Shown here piece after piece: positions 1-8,757 of a stretch of DNA of 38,973 nucleotides; the first letter of the stretch is position 1; each line of letters begins with the position of its first letter. A program made the translations under genes and the position numbers. The notes under the pieces are model-generated. The model was not told the origin of the DNA, ran no database searches, and was given only the letters and a program-made list of their open reading frames with translations. The stretch is taken from contig NZ_JADEXO010000052.1 of the NCBI RefSeq assembly GCF_015207105.1, forward strand, positions 1-38,973. The letters are read 5' to 3'. The stretch is from a cf. Phormidesmis sp. LEGE 11477 (GTDB lineage Bacteria > Cyanobacteriota > Cyanobacteriia > Phormidesmidales > Phormidesmidaceae).

Positions 1-51
1 AGCTATTTGACGCCTAGTGAATTTGAAGAAAAGTGGAGGAAGGAGCAGTAA
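1..51 (+). CDS. C-terminal end of IS3-family transposase (partial)
   Basis: The window opens inside a reading frame that gives the peptide YLTPSEFEEKWRKEQ before a TAA at 49-51. A Tyr-x-x-Pro-x-Glu-Phe-Glu tail is typical of the C-terminus of the DDE integrase subunit (OrfB) of IS3-family elements. The IS3-like terminal sequence 50 bp downstream supports this. Only about 16 codons are present, so the assignment rests on the tail motif plus the inverted repeat. Confidence 0.6.
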   Translation, partial: SYLTPSEFEEKWRKEQ

Positions 52-122
52 TCGTCTAAAGGTGATACGAACAAGTCTAGACTTTCTATCACCTGATTTT
101 ACTGTCCAAATTTAGGGGTTCA
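1..122 (+). mobile_element. Right end of an IS3-family insertion sequence
   Basis: Positions 102-122 read CTGTCCAAATTTAGGGGTTCA, the form of an IS3-family right terminal inverted repeat (TGTCC, an A/T block, GGGG, ending in CA). It follows the transposase tail directly. Between them lie a 12-bp palindrome (AAGTCTAGACTT, 73-84) and a flanking stem GGTGATA/TATCACC (61-67, 87-93), perhaps a hairpin that ends transposase transcription. The left end lies outside the window, so no target duplication can be checked. Confidence 0.6.
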
Positions 123-179
123 CTTCATCTCTTCGTAGTATTGGTTGGTTGCTTGGCGCTCTGCAATTGTGTAGGTCAT
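120..179 (-). pseudogene. Short gene start truncated by the IS3 element
   Basis: An ATG at 179-177 opens a frame (MTYTIAERQATNQYYEEMK) whose TGA at 122-120 uses bases of the IS terminus. It therefore looks like the first 19 codons of a gene cut by the insertion. The peptide resembles the N-terminus of small cyanobacterial proteins, but I cannot name the family. It lies 83 bp downstream of the vWA gene in the same direction. It could also be a chance frame. Confidence 0.3.
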
Positions 180-262
180 AGAGTCTGTAATTTTCTAAAA
201 GAAGAGATAGCTGATTCCATATCTCATAGTGCGGGTGTCTGCTACTTCTTTTCCCAGTTCTT

Positions 263-3200
263 TTATTCCGACCAGTTATCCGGTTCGATTTCACCTAAAT
301 CGATGTCAGGTATAGAAACAATTTCAACATCAATCCAGTCTATCTCCATCTCTTTCTCTTTTAAATAAGGTACAAAGTGAATTTTGATCTCTACGCCGAA
401 ATTGGCTTCAGAGCTTGCAGTACCATTTCCCAATGATAGCTCTTCTTTGTCTATAGAGTCATATATGACAAATGAAAAGGTAAATTCAAGATCTACATCA
501 ACGTTTAGGGTAGATGAAGCTACTAGAATCTCCTCACTAAAGTCAATCATTTCAATAGGAGATTCGAAAGTAAATCCTTTAACATCAGAAGTTACTTCCT
601 CTTGTTCATGTCTCCCGAAGCTAGGAACTGCCTCCGCCCATATCTCGATATCTTCAAATTTCTGAGATAGGGCGGACATAATATCCTCTCTTAATTTGTT
701 AGGCTGCTCGCTTTCGTACCGATGCAGTAGATCAATGTAAGTATCACGAATAGAATTAGTGAGAGCCCTGGGCGCGGCACAACTCACTCGAAAACCGAGA
801 TAGGGATGGCGAGACTCGGGCGAAAGGGAGGAGCGGGAAGCAGAGCGGCAATACCCCGGCAAGTCAAGCCAGGAACCGCCACGGCGGACACGGCCAGCTC
901 TTTCGTTATTAGTTAACCACGCACTGCCATCAGCAGGAGCACCCTCGTAGTTGCTATGCCAGTGGTCTTGGCACCACTCCCATACATTCCCATGCATATC
1001 ACTCAAGCCATAGGCATTAGCAATACCAAATTGGTCGATTGGCGTAGTCATCCGTCGATACTCACCTTCTGGCCCATTTTCATAGGCACGGCGACCATCA
1101 TAATTGGCTACTTCGGTATCAATTATTTTACCAAAGTGAAAAGCTGTGCTTGTTCCGGCCCGACAGGCATATTCCCACTCGGCCTCTGTGGGCAGGCGGT
1201 ACTCACGCTCTGTATATGATGATAAACGGTCACAAAATTCAACTGCGTCATACCAAGAAACCCTCTCAACAGGCAACATTGCTTCCTTAAATTGGAAAGG
1301 ATCAGGGTTCAGTGGACGTCTTACTTGTGGCATAGCAGCGACTACCTTCCATTGCGCCTGAGTTACCGGATAGTGGCTCATGAAAAAAGGCTTTACCGTG
1401 ACCTCATGCTGAGACGATTCCGAGGTCACATCTTCTGTCGGAGGCACATACCCAGGCGAATCATACTCATCCTGAGGTCCCAAACCTGAGTAGCCAGAAG
1501 CACTACCCATCGAGAAGCTTCCACCAGAAATCGCGATCATTTCTAGGTTTACCTCTTCCGATAGAACTTCTATGAAGCGACGAGCCTGCCCAGCAGATCG
1601 CCGCACCTGCCACTGCCCATCCACTCTGTTCAGAGTCGCTACCATAAACTCAAACGTTTCGAGACGGTCAGTACTTTTCGGCTCATCTGTTGATTGCGTC
1701 CCAGCTTTTTGTATAAAGACTGGTAGTGAGTTTGCCATACCGCTGAGTTCGATCGCATTACAGCCCAATTGATAGGCAAATTCAATCGAGCGATCGGCTC
1801 CTAAAGCTTCGAAAAACCCCACAGCAAACTCAACTGCCGCTTGCTCGGCATAGAACTGATCCCATCCAATGACGTAGGGAATATGTTGAGCAATCGCTTC
1901 TGCCTGGGCCCGCGCGTAGCAGCCATTAAGAACAACACAATTGACCTGGTCTGCAAATGGCCTAAAAAGCTCTGCTAAGGCTGTACTCGATACACGAGTT
2001 GGCTCACCTCTTGCATTTTCAAAAATCACTCCCGGCTCGCCACCTCCGGCCCCAGAAATATGAACGACATTTGGACTAGTCTCCAACAGCGCCCGTTGCA
2101 AATCCCCGAGTTGCACGACAAACATTTGTTCAAAGGTAAAAGCATCACGCATCCGCGATCGGCGTAATCCTTCTTCAATTTCGCGGATTTTTGCACCTAA
2201 TCTCAGGCGTGACATAGACTGCGGATTAGCCGCTAAGAACAGAATTTTCTTGACTGTAGGCGCTGAGGTTAAGGTACGAACCGTAAATTTTTCAGTCAAA
2301 AGAGGGGGCGGGAAAGCAGGGGCTTCGCCAAATTGAGCTTGGAGGAAGTCAAATGCTTCAAGCTCTGGAAATTCAACGTCTTCTTCATTGCGTGCTAAGA
2401 GAACACGCTGTAAGCTCCGCTGCAACTCGCTAAAGAGGCCAAAACGCTCGGCCTCTTTAACCTGACTAGCCGACTCAATTAAACGGTTACGAAGCCCCCG
2501 GCTAATTTGTATCTGTACGCCCTGTCCCGTTTTCCCCCGATTGCAGATATTGTCAGGATGGATACCCCCAGGGTCAGCGTCAGAAAGACTAAAGCCCGCT
2601 TCCGCCAGCGCCGAACAAATTGAGTCCTGAAGTATGCGATCGCGACCACCGACTTTAATAAACGATTCTTTACCCTTACAGCCATGAATAGAGAGCACCG
2701 TATCAGCCTCGCGAATCATCTCAACTGCTGTAGGCTCATCAAACTGAGTGCTGGGCACATACAAGGATTGACCAGTCTCTGGCTTGAGGCTGACAAATGA
2801 ATAAAACGAGTGAAAATCTCCAGCCACTGCATCGGCAATTTGAGTCGTACCCGGCTGAATGTTTCCGCCGTGAATTGCCAATATCACGACCCCCGACGTT
2901 CCCTGCCGAGACCGAATTTCGTAGTCTTGCACAGCGGCTTCTTCCTGAACCAGCTCTGAAAAACTACCGTATCGAGGCTGATACACCCGCTCAATGCGAT
3001 TGATGAGATCAGCATGCTCACCCCCCCGTCGCCTCAGCACATCTAGCAAAATACCTGCAAAAGGTTTAATCTCCTCTGTCCCTTTAGAAGTCAGGTAGGC
3101 TTGAAAATCCTCTAGCCCATAGCCAAACCGTTTATTCAGCCACTCAGAAAGCGCCGCAAATGTATGCTCTGGCAACACCGTATCTTGCGCCAGCGGGCGG

Positions 3201-4648
3201 ACACCCTCATGAAAAATATATTGAACTTGATCAGCAGGGGCATATGCACTCATCGTTTTCTGAGGCTTAAACAATCCACCAAACAACACTTCTGCGACAT
3301 GCACTTGCTGAGAGTCTGTCAACAGTGCAGCTTGCACCATTCGGATCACCGGCAGGTTAATTTCTGGGCATGCAGCCAGCAGCCCTGCCAACCGTCTTGC
3401 TAACGGAGAAGAGAAATCTCGAAACTGAGTCATCCGCTCTTGAGCTGTTAGCTCTGGGGTCGAGCTGTCTATCGAATCTTGTGTCCTCGCGTTTAGCTCA
3501 GATGCCAGCTGCCCTACCGTCACGGCAGAAAACACCAGCCCTGGAACACTCACCGACGTTCGACCAGCCACCATTTGACTCCAACGACTAGCCACTGCCG
3601 GTTCTAGCGTCATCACAGGCACTTTTACGCCACCCGTCGTTTGTCGCTGCCAGCGATCGCGGCGCATAAACCGCAGCGACTGACTCGGCTGCCCAGCCCT
3701 GTCAGCCGTCATTTGCCCTTTAGTCACCTCATCGAGGGCCGTTCGACTCCACAACCACTCTGGCAGTACCTGCACTAGTCCTAGAGGTCCTCGCTTGGCC
3801 CACACTTGTAAAATGTCTCGAATCGGCTGCTCATCCCAGCGCGGATCGATACAATCGCTCACCACCAAAATTAACCGCCGCCCTTTTGGATCAAGCAACT
3901 CTTGCGGACGGCAGGGCGCTTGGCAAACTGCAGCCAAACCGAACCCGGAGCGTAAGCAAAGCCGCTGAGCAAGTTGCCGATCTGGCCCTGGAGCCAAGTC
4001 ATTCACGGGAAGGGCCGACGTCAGGCTCCACAACCGCACATCGCGAAACACGCCTGATTGGGCGAGCACTCGCCGCAGTCGCAAAATAGTCCGCTGCCAG
4101 ATTGCCATTGAAGGAGTCGCATCGATCACCAGCGCCAATTCTAACCAGGGCTCTAGCAGGGGCCTTTCTTTCAAGAGCCAGAGGTCTGTCTCAGCTATTG
4201 CTTTTACCGTTGCAGGCACATCTAGATAGGTCCTCTCAGTAGAGGGAACTAACCGAATCAGGGGACGAATCGCTTTCAACAGTTCCAAAGAGCGTCGCAG
4301 CGCCGTCGAATCAGGAATCGCGAGTGGACTTGCTGATTCGGCAATTGATGCTGATGCAGCAGTCTCTTGGGCAGGTCGCGTGGTCACACCTGCTGTCCCA
4401 CTGGTCTGGGGGCGAGACCGTTCAGGAGGCTCAACCGGCAGAGAATCAGCAAAGGAGGACATCTTCTCAGCCGCTGTATCTTCCGCTCGAGCGGATTGGA
4501 GCGGATCTTCCTCAACCGGCTCAATCTTTTCGACGGTTGTCGCAGCCGATTGCCACTGCTGAAGCGCTAGCCAGAGGATATCTGATATTTCCTCGGCAGT
4601 TAAATCTTGGTATTTTTGCTCTAGCGCGGCGACTAGTTGTTCAATCAT
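263..4648 (-). CDS. vWA multidomain protein of a VMAP ternary system, with PGA-hydrolase-like, CHAT-like and FGE-like domains
   Basis: A 1461-residue protein and the last gene of the operon. Residues 1-35 are helical and 40-120 a Ser/Ala/Glu-rich linker. Residues about 165-365 form a vWA domain of the SAV_2336 type with a MIDAS-like D176-x-T-x-S180. Residues about 375-555 are helical. Residues 560-725 resemble poly-gamma-glutamate hydrolase (HGGNIQPGT, second His at 655, NICNR at 700-704). Residues 798-980 resemble a CHAT peptidase. Residues 1035-1292 resemble formylglycine-generating enzyme (SGGSFSMGS, RLPTEAEWEYACRAG, GNVWEWC, RRGGSW). The C-terminus is acidic and beta-rich. In this reading the zinc-ligand Glu is Gln598, the CHAT catalytic His is Ala867 (Cys910 kept), and the first FGE Cys is Asp1262 (Cys1267 kept). 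It may therefore act as a sensor or scaffold. The start overlaps the MoxR stop by ATGA. No signal peptide; probably cytoplasmic. Confidence 0.88.
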   Translation of the reverse strand: MIEQLVAALEQKYQDLTAEEISDILWLALQQWQSAATTVEKIEPVEEDPLQSARAEDTAAEKMSSFADSLPVEPPERSRPQTSGTAGVTTRPAQETAASASIAESASPLAIPDSTALRRSLELLKAIRPLIRLVPSTERTYLDVPATVKAIAETDLWLLKERPLLEPWLELALVIDATPSMAIWQRTILRLRRVLAQSGVFRDVRLWSLTSALPVNDLAPGPDRQLAQRLCLRSGFGLAAVCQAPCRPQELLDPKGRRLILVVSDCIDPRWDEQPIRDILQVWAKRGPLGLVQVLPEWLWSRTALDEVTKGQMTADRAGQPSQSLRFMRRDRWQRQTTGGVKVPVMTLEPAVASRWSQMVAGRTSVSVPGLVFSAVTVGQLASELNARTQDSIDSSTPELTAQERMTQFRDFSSPLARRLAGLLAACPEINLPVIRMVQAALLTDSQQVHVAEVLFGGLFKPQKTMSAYAPADQVQYIFHEGVRPLAQDTVLPEHTFAALSEWLNKRFGYGLEDFQAYLTSKGTEEIKPFAGILLDVLRRRGGEHADLINRIERVYQPRYGSFSELVQEEAAVQDYEIRSRQGTSGVVILAIHGGNIQPGTTQIADAVAGDFHSFYSFVSLKPETGQSLYVPSTQFDEPTAVEMIREADTVLSIHGCKGKESFIKVGGRDRILQDSICSALAEAGFSLSDADPGGIHPDNICNRGKTGQGVQIQISRGLRNRLIESASQVKEAERFGLFSELQRSLQRVLLARNEEDVEFPELEAFDFLQAQFGEAPAFPPPLLTEKFTVRTLTSAPTVKKILFLAANPQSMSRLRLGAKIREIEEGLRRSRMRDAFTFEQMFVVQLGDLQRALLETSPNVVHISGAGGGEPGVIFENARGEPTRVSSTALAELFRPFADQVNCVVLNGCYARAQAEAIAQHIPYVIGWDQFYAEQAAVEFAVGFFEALGADRSIEFAYQLGCNAIELSGMANSLPVFIQKAGTQSTDEPKSTDRLETFEFMVATLNRVDGQWQVRRSAGQARRFIEVLSEEVNLEMIAISGGSFSMGSASGYSGLGPQDEYDSPGYVPPTEDVTSESSQHEVTVKPFFMSHYPVTQAQWKVVAAMPQVRRPLNPDPFQFKEAMLPVERVSWYDAVEFCDRLSSYTEREYRLPTEAEWEYACRAGTSTAFHFGKIIDTEVANYDGRRAYENGPEGEYRRMTTPIDQFGIANAYGLSDMHGNVWEWCQDHWHSNYEGAPADGSAWLTNNERAGRVRRGGSWLDLPGYCRSASRSSLSPESRHPYLGFRVSCAAPRALTNSIRDTYIDLLHRYESEQPNKLREDIMSALSQKFEDIEIWAEAVPSFGRHEQEEVTSDVKGFTFESPIEMIDFSEEILVASSTLNVDVDLEFTFSFVIYDSIDKEELSLGNGTASSEANFGVEIKIHFVPYLKEKEMEIDWIDVEIVSIPDIDLGEIEPDNWSE

Positions 4649-5766
4649 CCGCCGCTCCCTAGACCTGAACTCGTTAGCGCTGCCAGCAGTAGCTGCTCTA
4701 GGTCATCATCCGGATCAACCGCAGCGCCATACTTTCTCAAATACACTGCATTTAGCAGCTGATCAGTCGCTAACAACGCTGCTTCGGAATCTGTTTTTTG
4801 AAAAAAGCGACCTACTAAATCCTTTACCTCATCGGCGACTTCCTGGGTAAGGTGGGCCTCAACGATTTTGAAGAGATCTTCTTCGGCTGGCTTAGGCATC
4901 TCAATACGCAAGCAGCGACGTAGAAACGCAGGCGGGAAATCACGCTCACCATTGCTTGTCATCACAATCAACGGGAAGGCATCACACCTGACTTGACCGC
5001 CCTCGAGTTCTTCTCCAAAGTCATCTGCCGTTCTGACTTGCGTGATATTCGCCTCAGTTGTCCCCTCAGCTAGACGCACCAGTTCCGCAATTTCAAATTG
5101 GCCCTCTTCTAGTAAGTTCAGCAGGTCATTCGGCAAATTGATATCACTCTTATCGATCTCATCGATGAGTAAGACTCGAGGAAAAGGAGTCGGCAAAAAG
5201 GCAGTTCCCAATGGCCCTAGCTGAATATAGTCACCTATGCTCTTTTCCGGCGGGATGTCTTCGCCTGCCTCTACTTTCTGCTTACGTAGCTGAGCATCTT
5301 GCAAACGGGCGATCGCATCGTAACGATACAGCCCTGCCTCCAAGGTCGTTCGCGCCGTAATCGGCCACATCAGCACTGGCCCCAGTGCCAGTTCGTAGGC
5401 CACAGCATAGGCCAAAGATGTCTTGCCCGATCCTGGCCGACCGGTTACGAGCAAGGGCCGCCGCAAGGCCAAAGCCGCATTCACAGCTTGAATTACCCTA
5501 GATTGATCCTTGCGAATGCGAAAGCTTTTTCCGCGCAGGCGATCGCGACTATGACGCTCCGACTGGGCCTTCTCTTGCAACCTGTCCCAATAATCAGCCA
5601 GCTTGTCTTGGTATTGCTTTTGCGCATCGGTGAGCTCCCCATCAGCCTTCATCAATGCTCTGAACTGACGCCATGGGGGCGGGGGTGGTAGCTGAGCGAT
5701 ACGGTTAGGGGCAAGCTCCGATTCACCCCGAAAAACCTCCCAATTTGTCGAATGCATTTCACTCAT
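4645..5766 (-). CDS. MoxR-family AAA+ ATPase of the VMAP ternary system
   Basis: A 373-residue ATPase expected to couple ATP hydrolysis to remodelling of its vWA partner. It shows Walker A (G109-RPGS-GKT, Lys115), Walker B (VLLIDEID, Asp202-Glu203), sensor 1 in IVMTSNGERDFPPAF (Asn272) and an arginine pair at 283-284 suitable as finger. The first 100 residues are a Pro-rich stretch and a charged helix rather than ATPase core. ATGA overlaps at both ends (with the VMAP gene upstream and the vWA gene downstream) imply translational coupling and a stoichiometric complex. MoxR ATPases usually work with vWA proteins, and that is the arrangement here. Confidence 0.92.
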   Translation of the reverse strand: MSEMHSTNWEVFRGESELAPNRIAQLPPPPPWRQFRALMKADGELTDAQKQYQDKLADYWDRLQEKAQSERHSRDRLRGKSFRIRKDQSRVIQAVNAALALRRPLLVTGRPGSGKTSLAYAVAYELALGPVLMWPITARTTLEAGLYRYDAIARLQDAQLRKQKVEAGEDIPPEKSIGDYIQLGPLGTAFLPTPFPRVLLIDEIDKSDINLPNDLLNLLEEGQFEIAELVRLAEGTTEANITQVRTADDFGEELEGGQVRCDAFPLIVMTSNGERDFPPAFLRRCLRIEMPKPAEEDLFKIVEAHLTQEVADEVKDLVGRFFQKTDSEAALLATDQLLNAVYLRKYGAAVDPDDDLEQLLLAALTSSGLGSGG

Positions 5767-7412
5767 GCCCGCAGCCTTCTCCTCTTATTACCGCGAATGT
5801 TCGTCAGCTCCGCAATTGACCTGGGCTCATCACACCAAAGCGCCAGTAAACTACCCTCTGGCCTCTTTCGAGCTTGGAGTATCGTCTCGAAAAGCTGCTC
5901 TATCTGAGCAACATCGGCAGATGCTAACCAATCTTCCATTTCTTGAGCCAATGCATCTTGGCGCGCCTTCGATAGATCTTTATGCCGAGACCACAGTAGC
6001 AGGGGCACGCCATTATTTAACATCCATGCAAACAGCTTTTCTCGTTGCTGTAGATACTGAGAATCACAAATTGGATAGACCATGGACAGCCCCGGCACAG
6101 CCTTTTTGACCTGCACTGATTCTACTTCCGCCTGACTCCAGCAATCTAGACAATACGGCAGTTGAATATCCGAAGCTACTAGACCCTCTGATGGGGAATC
6201 TGACTGTATCTTCTGCCATATCTCATTCAACTTCAAGAACGCTTCAGGCACCTTTAAGCGGTCATAAGAGCGCACCAAAACCTTATACTGCTTGCCAACG
6301 ACTCGACCCTTCGTTTTTCTATTAGCCAGCAAGTCGTAGATATTCCAAGTTTCGGTTGCAGCACTTAAATAGTCGAACGGTAGCCAAAATTCGACCGTTA
6401 TATCAAAACTCGGACAGGCCTGCAGATGATATTTTTTCTGAAGTAAAAGGCCACGGCTCTTAATCGCTTCCATCGCTTTGTCTAACCACTCTGGAAAGGC
6501 CTCTTTAATCTGTTCAAATGTTCCTTGCGAAGAACAACTGCTCTCACCCGTACTGTCATCCACGGAACACATCTCTAGGGCAACACTCTCAAATTCAGGA
6601 TTCGGATCGTCTGATCCCATTCGAGAAACCACATAACCACTCACTCCACACTCAGCGGTCTCAAAGGCTTCCACTACGACCAAAAAGCTAGCCTGCGGAT
6701 TCTTCAAGAAGGCGTCCAATGGACGCTCTAACGGCGGCTCGAGAGATTGCTCAGATAGCTGCGGAGGTCTCAGCGCTGGAGGCAAGTCATCTAGCCACTG
6801 CTTCAACGACGCAGGAATACTGCCAGATGTGAGCTGGGCGAGATTTTCAACAAACAACACAATTGGAGAACAGCCATCATAATTTCGCGATAGCTTGAAC
6901 AGATACAGCTCAAATAGGACCAGTAGCTTAACCGAGCCACTGAACTCGCGATGGCGAAGCTGCTCTCTTAGTTTGGGCGCTTTCGTCTCCAGATCGCCTA
7001 TGGTCTCTCGAGTAGCGGATAATACCTGCTCAGCAAAGTCCTGCATCTGGGCAAAAGGACGCAGAACCGAAACGAGACTCGTTATCATTGCTTCATTCAG
7101 AAGCTCGTTCGGGTTGACAATCAACAGATTTTCTAAATTCTGCGAGATAAATCGCTTAAGCTCTGAGCATCCTGGCTTGCGAAGAGCAGAGCCTACTGTC
7201 AAGTCAAGCAGTTTCCCATTTGCCGCCGCTGACTCTACTACCTTGTCAACGGTTACACCAAACGATTCAGCATTCTGTATGATGCCATTTAGACCCGTTC
7301 TCAGACTGCGCTTCACCACAAATTCCAGATCTCCCTCGCTTGAGAAAGCTTTGAGCAAAGCATCAACTAGGTCAAGCTTTAAATCAAAAACTTGATCGTC
7401 CGTAAGGCTCAT
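5763..7412 (-). CDS. VMAP (vWA-MoxR associated protein) with N-terminal EAD
   Basis: A 549-residue protein. Residues 1-92 form an effector-associated domain (DALLKAF, FVVKRSL, NGKLLDLTVGSAL). It is clearly related to the C-terminal domain of the neighbouring caspase, so the two are likely to bind by like-with-like contact. Residues 100-200 are helical. The C-terminal half looks like VMAP-C: an IEFW-type beta segment (TVEFWLPFDYL), GVPLLLWSR at about 468-476, and the ending LWCDEPRSIAEL. It contains no enzyme motif that I recognise. VMAP proteins are thought to bridge the MoxR-vWA switch and the effector. The start ATG lies 50 bp after the caspase stop with a weak ribosome site, and the stop overlaps the MoxR start (ATGA). 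Confidence 0.85.
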   Translation of the reverse strand: MSLTDDQVFDLKLDLVDALLKAFSSEGDLEFVVKRSLRTGLNGIIQNAESFGVTVDKVVESAAANGKLLDLTVGSALRKPGCSELKRFISQNLENLLIVNPNELLNEAMITSLVSVLRPFAQMQDFAEQVLSATRETIGDLETKAPKLREQLRHREFSGSVKLLVLFELYLFKLSRNYDGCSPIVLFVENLAQLTSGSIPASLKQWLDDLPPALRPPQLSEQSLEPPLERPLDAFLKNPQASFLVVVEAFETAECGVSGYVVSRMGSDDPNPEFESVALEMCSVDDSTGESSCSSQGTFEQIKEAFPEWLDKAMEAIKSRGLLLQKKYHLQACPSFDITVEFWLPFDYLSAATETWNIYDLLANRKTKGRVVGKQYKVLVRSYDRLKVPEAFLKLNEIWQKIQSDSPSEGLVASDIQLPYCLDCWSQAEVESVQVKKAVPGLSMVYPICDSQYLQQREKLFAWMLNNGVPLLLWSRHKDLSKARQDALAQEMEDWLASADVAQIEQLFETILQARKRPEGSLLALWCDEPRSIAELTNIRGNKRRRLRA

Positions 7413-7462
7413 AAGTTACAACTTAAAGCTAAGCAACTCCATCGTTTCTTTCCTCAAAACCC

Positions 7463-8614
7463 TTACTGACCCCAGCGCTGTGCTAACGTCCTTAACTTTG
7501 GATTGCCGGGATTTTTCTTGAGGGCACCTTCCATTAAATCTTGCAATTTTCCTTGAGCTTTTGACCATTCAACCACCCGATCTACCGTGACTTCATAACT
7601 GGTAGCCCCTTGACTAATGACATTTAAAGGCTGCCGTAAGGCCCTTTTTACCATAAAAGCCAGTAGCTCTGAGTTTGGGAAGGCGGAAAGCAGGGCTTCT
7701 ACGAGCTGATCATAGTCGTCCCCGCTTAGCTGTTCGGGCACCTGCATTGCTCCAACGCCCTGCTCCTGAGCATTTCGCCCAGATTGAACATTTGGACCGC
7801 TCTTCTGAGCGACTGGGCGCTTCACAAAGGCCAGATCCGCCTCATCCACCAGCACCACATTGTCTAAATCCAGATCGCCTCGCTGCCGTCCCTGAGGCAT
7901 TTGGGATATCCCTGAGACAACTGACTCGCGGGTCAGCTCACCCATCACATAGTGCTTTAGCGACCCTACCGTCACCTGCCCACTATCCGCCACCTTCGCA
8001 GCACCAGCTAACCCAGACAGCACATAGTAACTAAAGAGGCCATGCTGTAGCTCTCCAAACTCACGCGACACCTGTTCAGCCGTACTCGAAGCTAACAGCG
8101 CAAATCCTTCCGGCCTGCGCTTGTACACGTCTTGAATAAACTCAGACACGACCTCAATATTACGCTCATCTGTGCCCTGCCCCATGCGGCAAGCATCTAG
8201 TACCAGCACCAGTTGACCTGCTCCACTTTCGCGCATCCAGCGCTCTATAGCTGACACGGCAATCCCAGTGTCAGCTAGCGTCTCCGCGCGCGTATCTTCT
8301 ACCACCAAACGCGGTGTTCCATCACCCTGGCGCGTTCCATGGCAAGCGAAATAAACCAACAATAAATCACCCTTGCTAAACTTATCCTTTAGCTTTTTCA
8401 ACTCCGCCTCGATATAGCCGTACCGAGGAAAGCGCGCATCGCGCATCGGCAGCTCGTCATGCAGGCATACAACCGTATAGCCCACCTGTCGAAGCAGCCC
8501 TTCTAAAGACACCACATCGTTGACGCAGTAGCGCAACTGAGGAAACGCTTTGTCTGCGTAATCATTAATGCCTACCAAAACAGCCCAGCGTTTCTGTGTT
8601 GTCACAATTTGCAT
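7463..8614 (-). CDS. Caspase-like peptidase (C14) with C-terminal EAD, probable effector
   Basis: A 383-residue protein. Residues 8-255 form a caspase/metacaspase-like p20 fold: GINDY and YCVNDV near the start, catalytic His92 in VYFACHG and catalytic Cys142 in LVLDACRMG. Both dyad residues are present, so the enzyme is probably active. Residues 258-295 are a linker. Residues 296-383 are an EAD (LVEALLSAF, FMVKRALR, KKNPGNPKLR) matching the N-terminus of the next gene product. First gene of the minus-strand operon, read from the intergenic region at 8615-8830. Expected role: effector protease unleashed when the VMAP-MoxR-vWA module senses an invader. Its substrate cannot be told from sequence. 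Confidence 0.92.
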   Translation of the reverse strand: MQIVTTQKRWAVLVGINDYADKAFPQLRYCVNDVVSLEGLLRQVGYTVVCLHDELPMRDARFPRYGYIEAELKKLKDKFSKGDLLLVYFACHGTRQGDGTPRLVVEDTRAETLADTGIAVSAIERWMRESGAGQLVLVLDACRMGQGTDERNIEVVSEFIQDVYKRRPEGFALLASSTAEQVSREFGELQHGLFSYYVLSGLAGAAKVADSGQVTVGSLKHYVMGELTRESVVSGISQMPQGRQRGDLDLDNVVLVDEADLAFVKRPVAQKSGPNVQSGRNAQEQGVGAMQVPEQLSGDDYDQLVEALLSAFPNSELLAFMVKRALRQPLNVISQGATSYEVTVDRVVEWSKAQGKLQDLMEGALKKNPGNPKLRTLAQRWGQ

Positions 8615-8698
8615 AGCGTCAGTTAAACTTCCATTCAGGATTAGCCTAAAAGATTAGGGTCACAACTATTTATCAAACTATCAGCATCCCTGCAAAAA

Positions 8699-8727
8699 GC
8701 GGAAATGAACATTTCCGCCGCAAGCGG
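8699..8727. repeat. Nested inverted repeats (GCGGAAATG-AA-CATTTCCGC and CCGC-AA-GCGG)
   Basis: Positions 8699-8718 form a perfect 9-bp-arm palindrome around AA, and a second small stem follows at 8718-8727. They lie about 85-115 bp upstream of the caspase start codon. An operator or a termination hairpin are both possible; there is no T-tract. Confidence 0.5.
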
Positions 8728-8757
8728 ACGGAGCATCACTTCTCGACGCTCACACGC

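Noticed and set aside
4324-4662. 112-codon plus frame opposite the vWA gene start
   Set aside because: Antisense to a strongly supported coding region; no independent features.
6895-7395. 166-codon plus frame opposite the VMAP gene
   Set aside because: Ser/Arg-rich antisense shadow of the EAD region.
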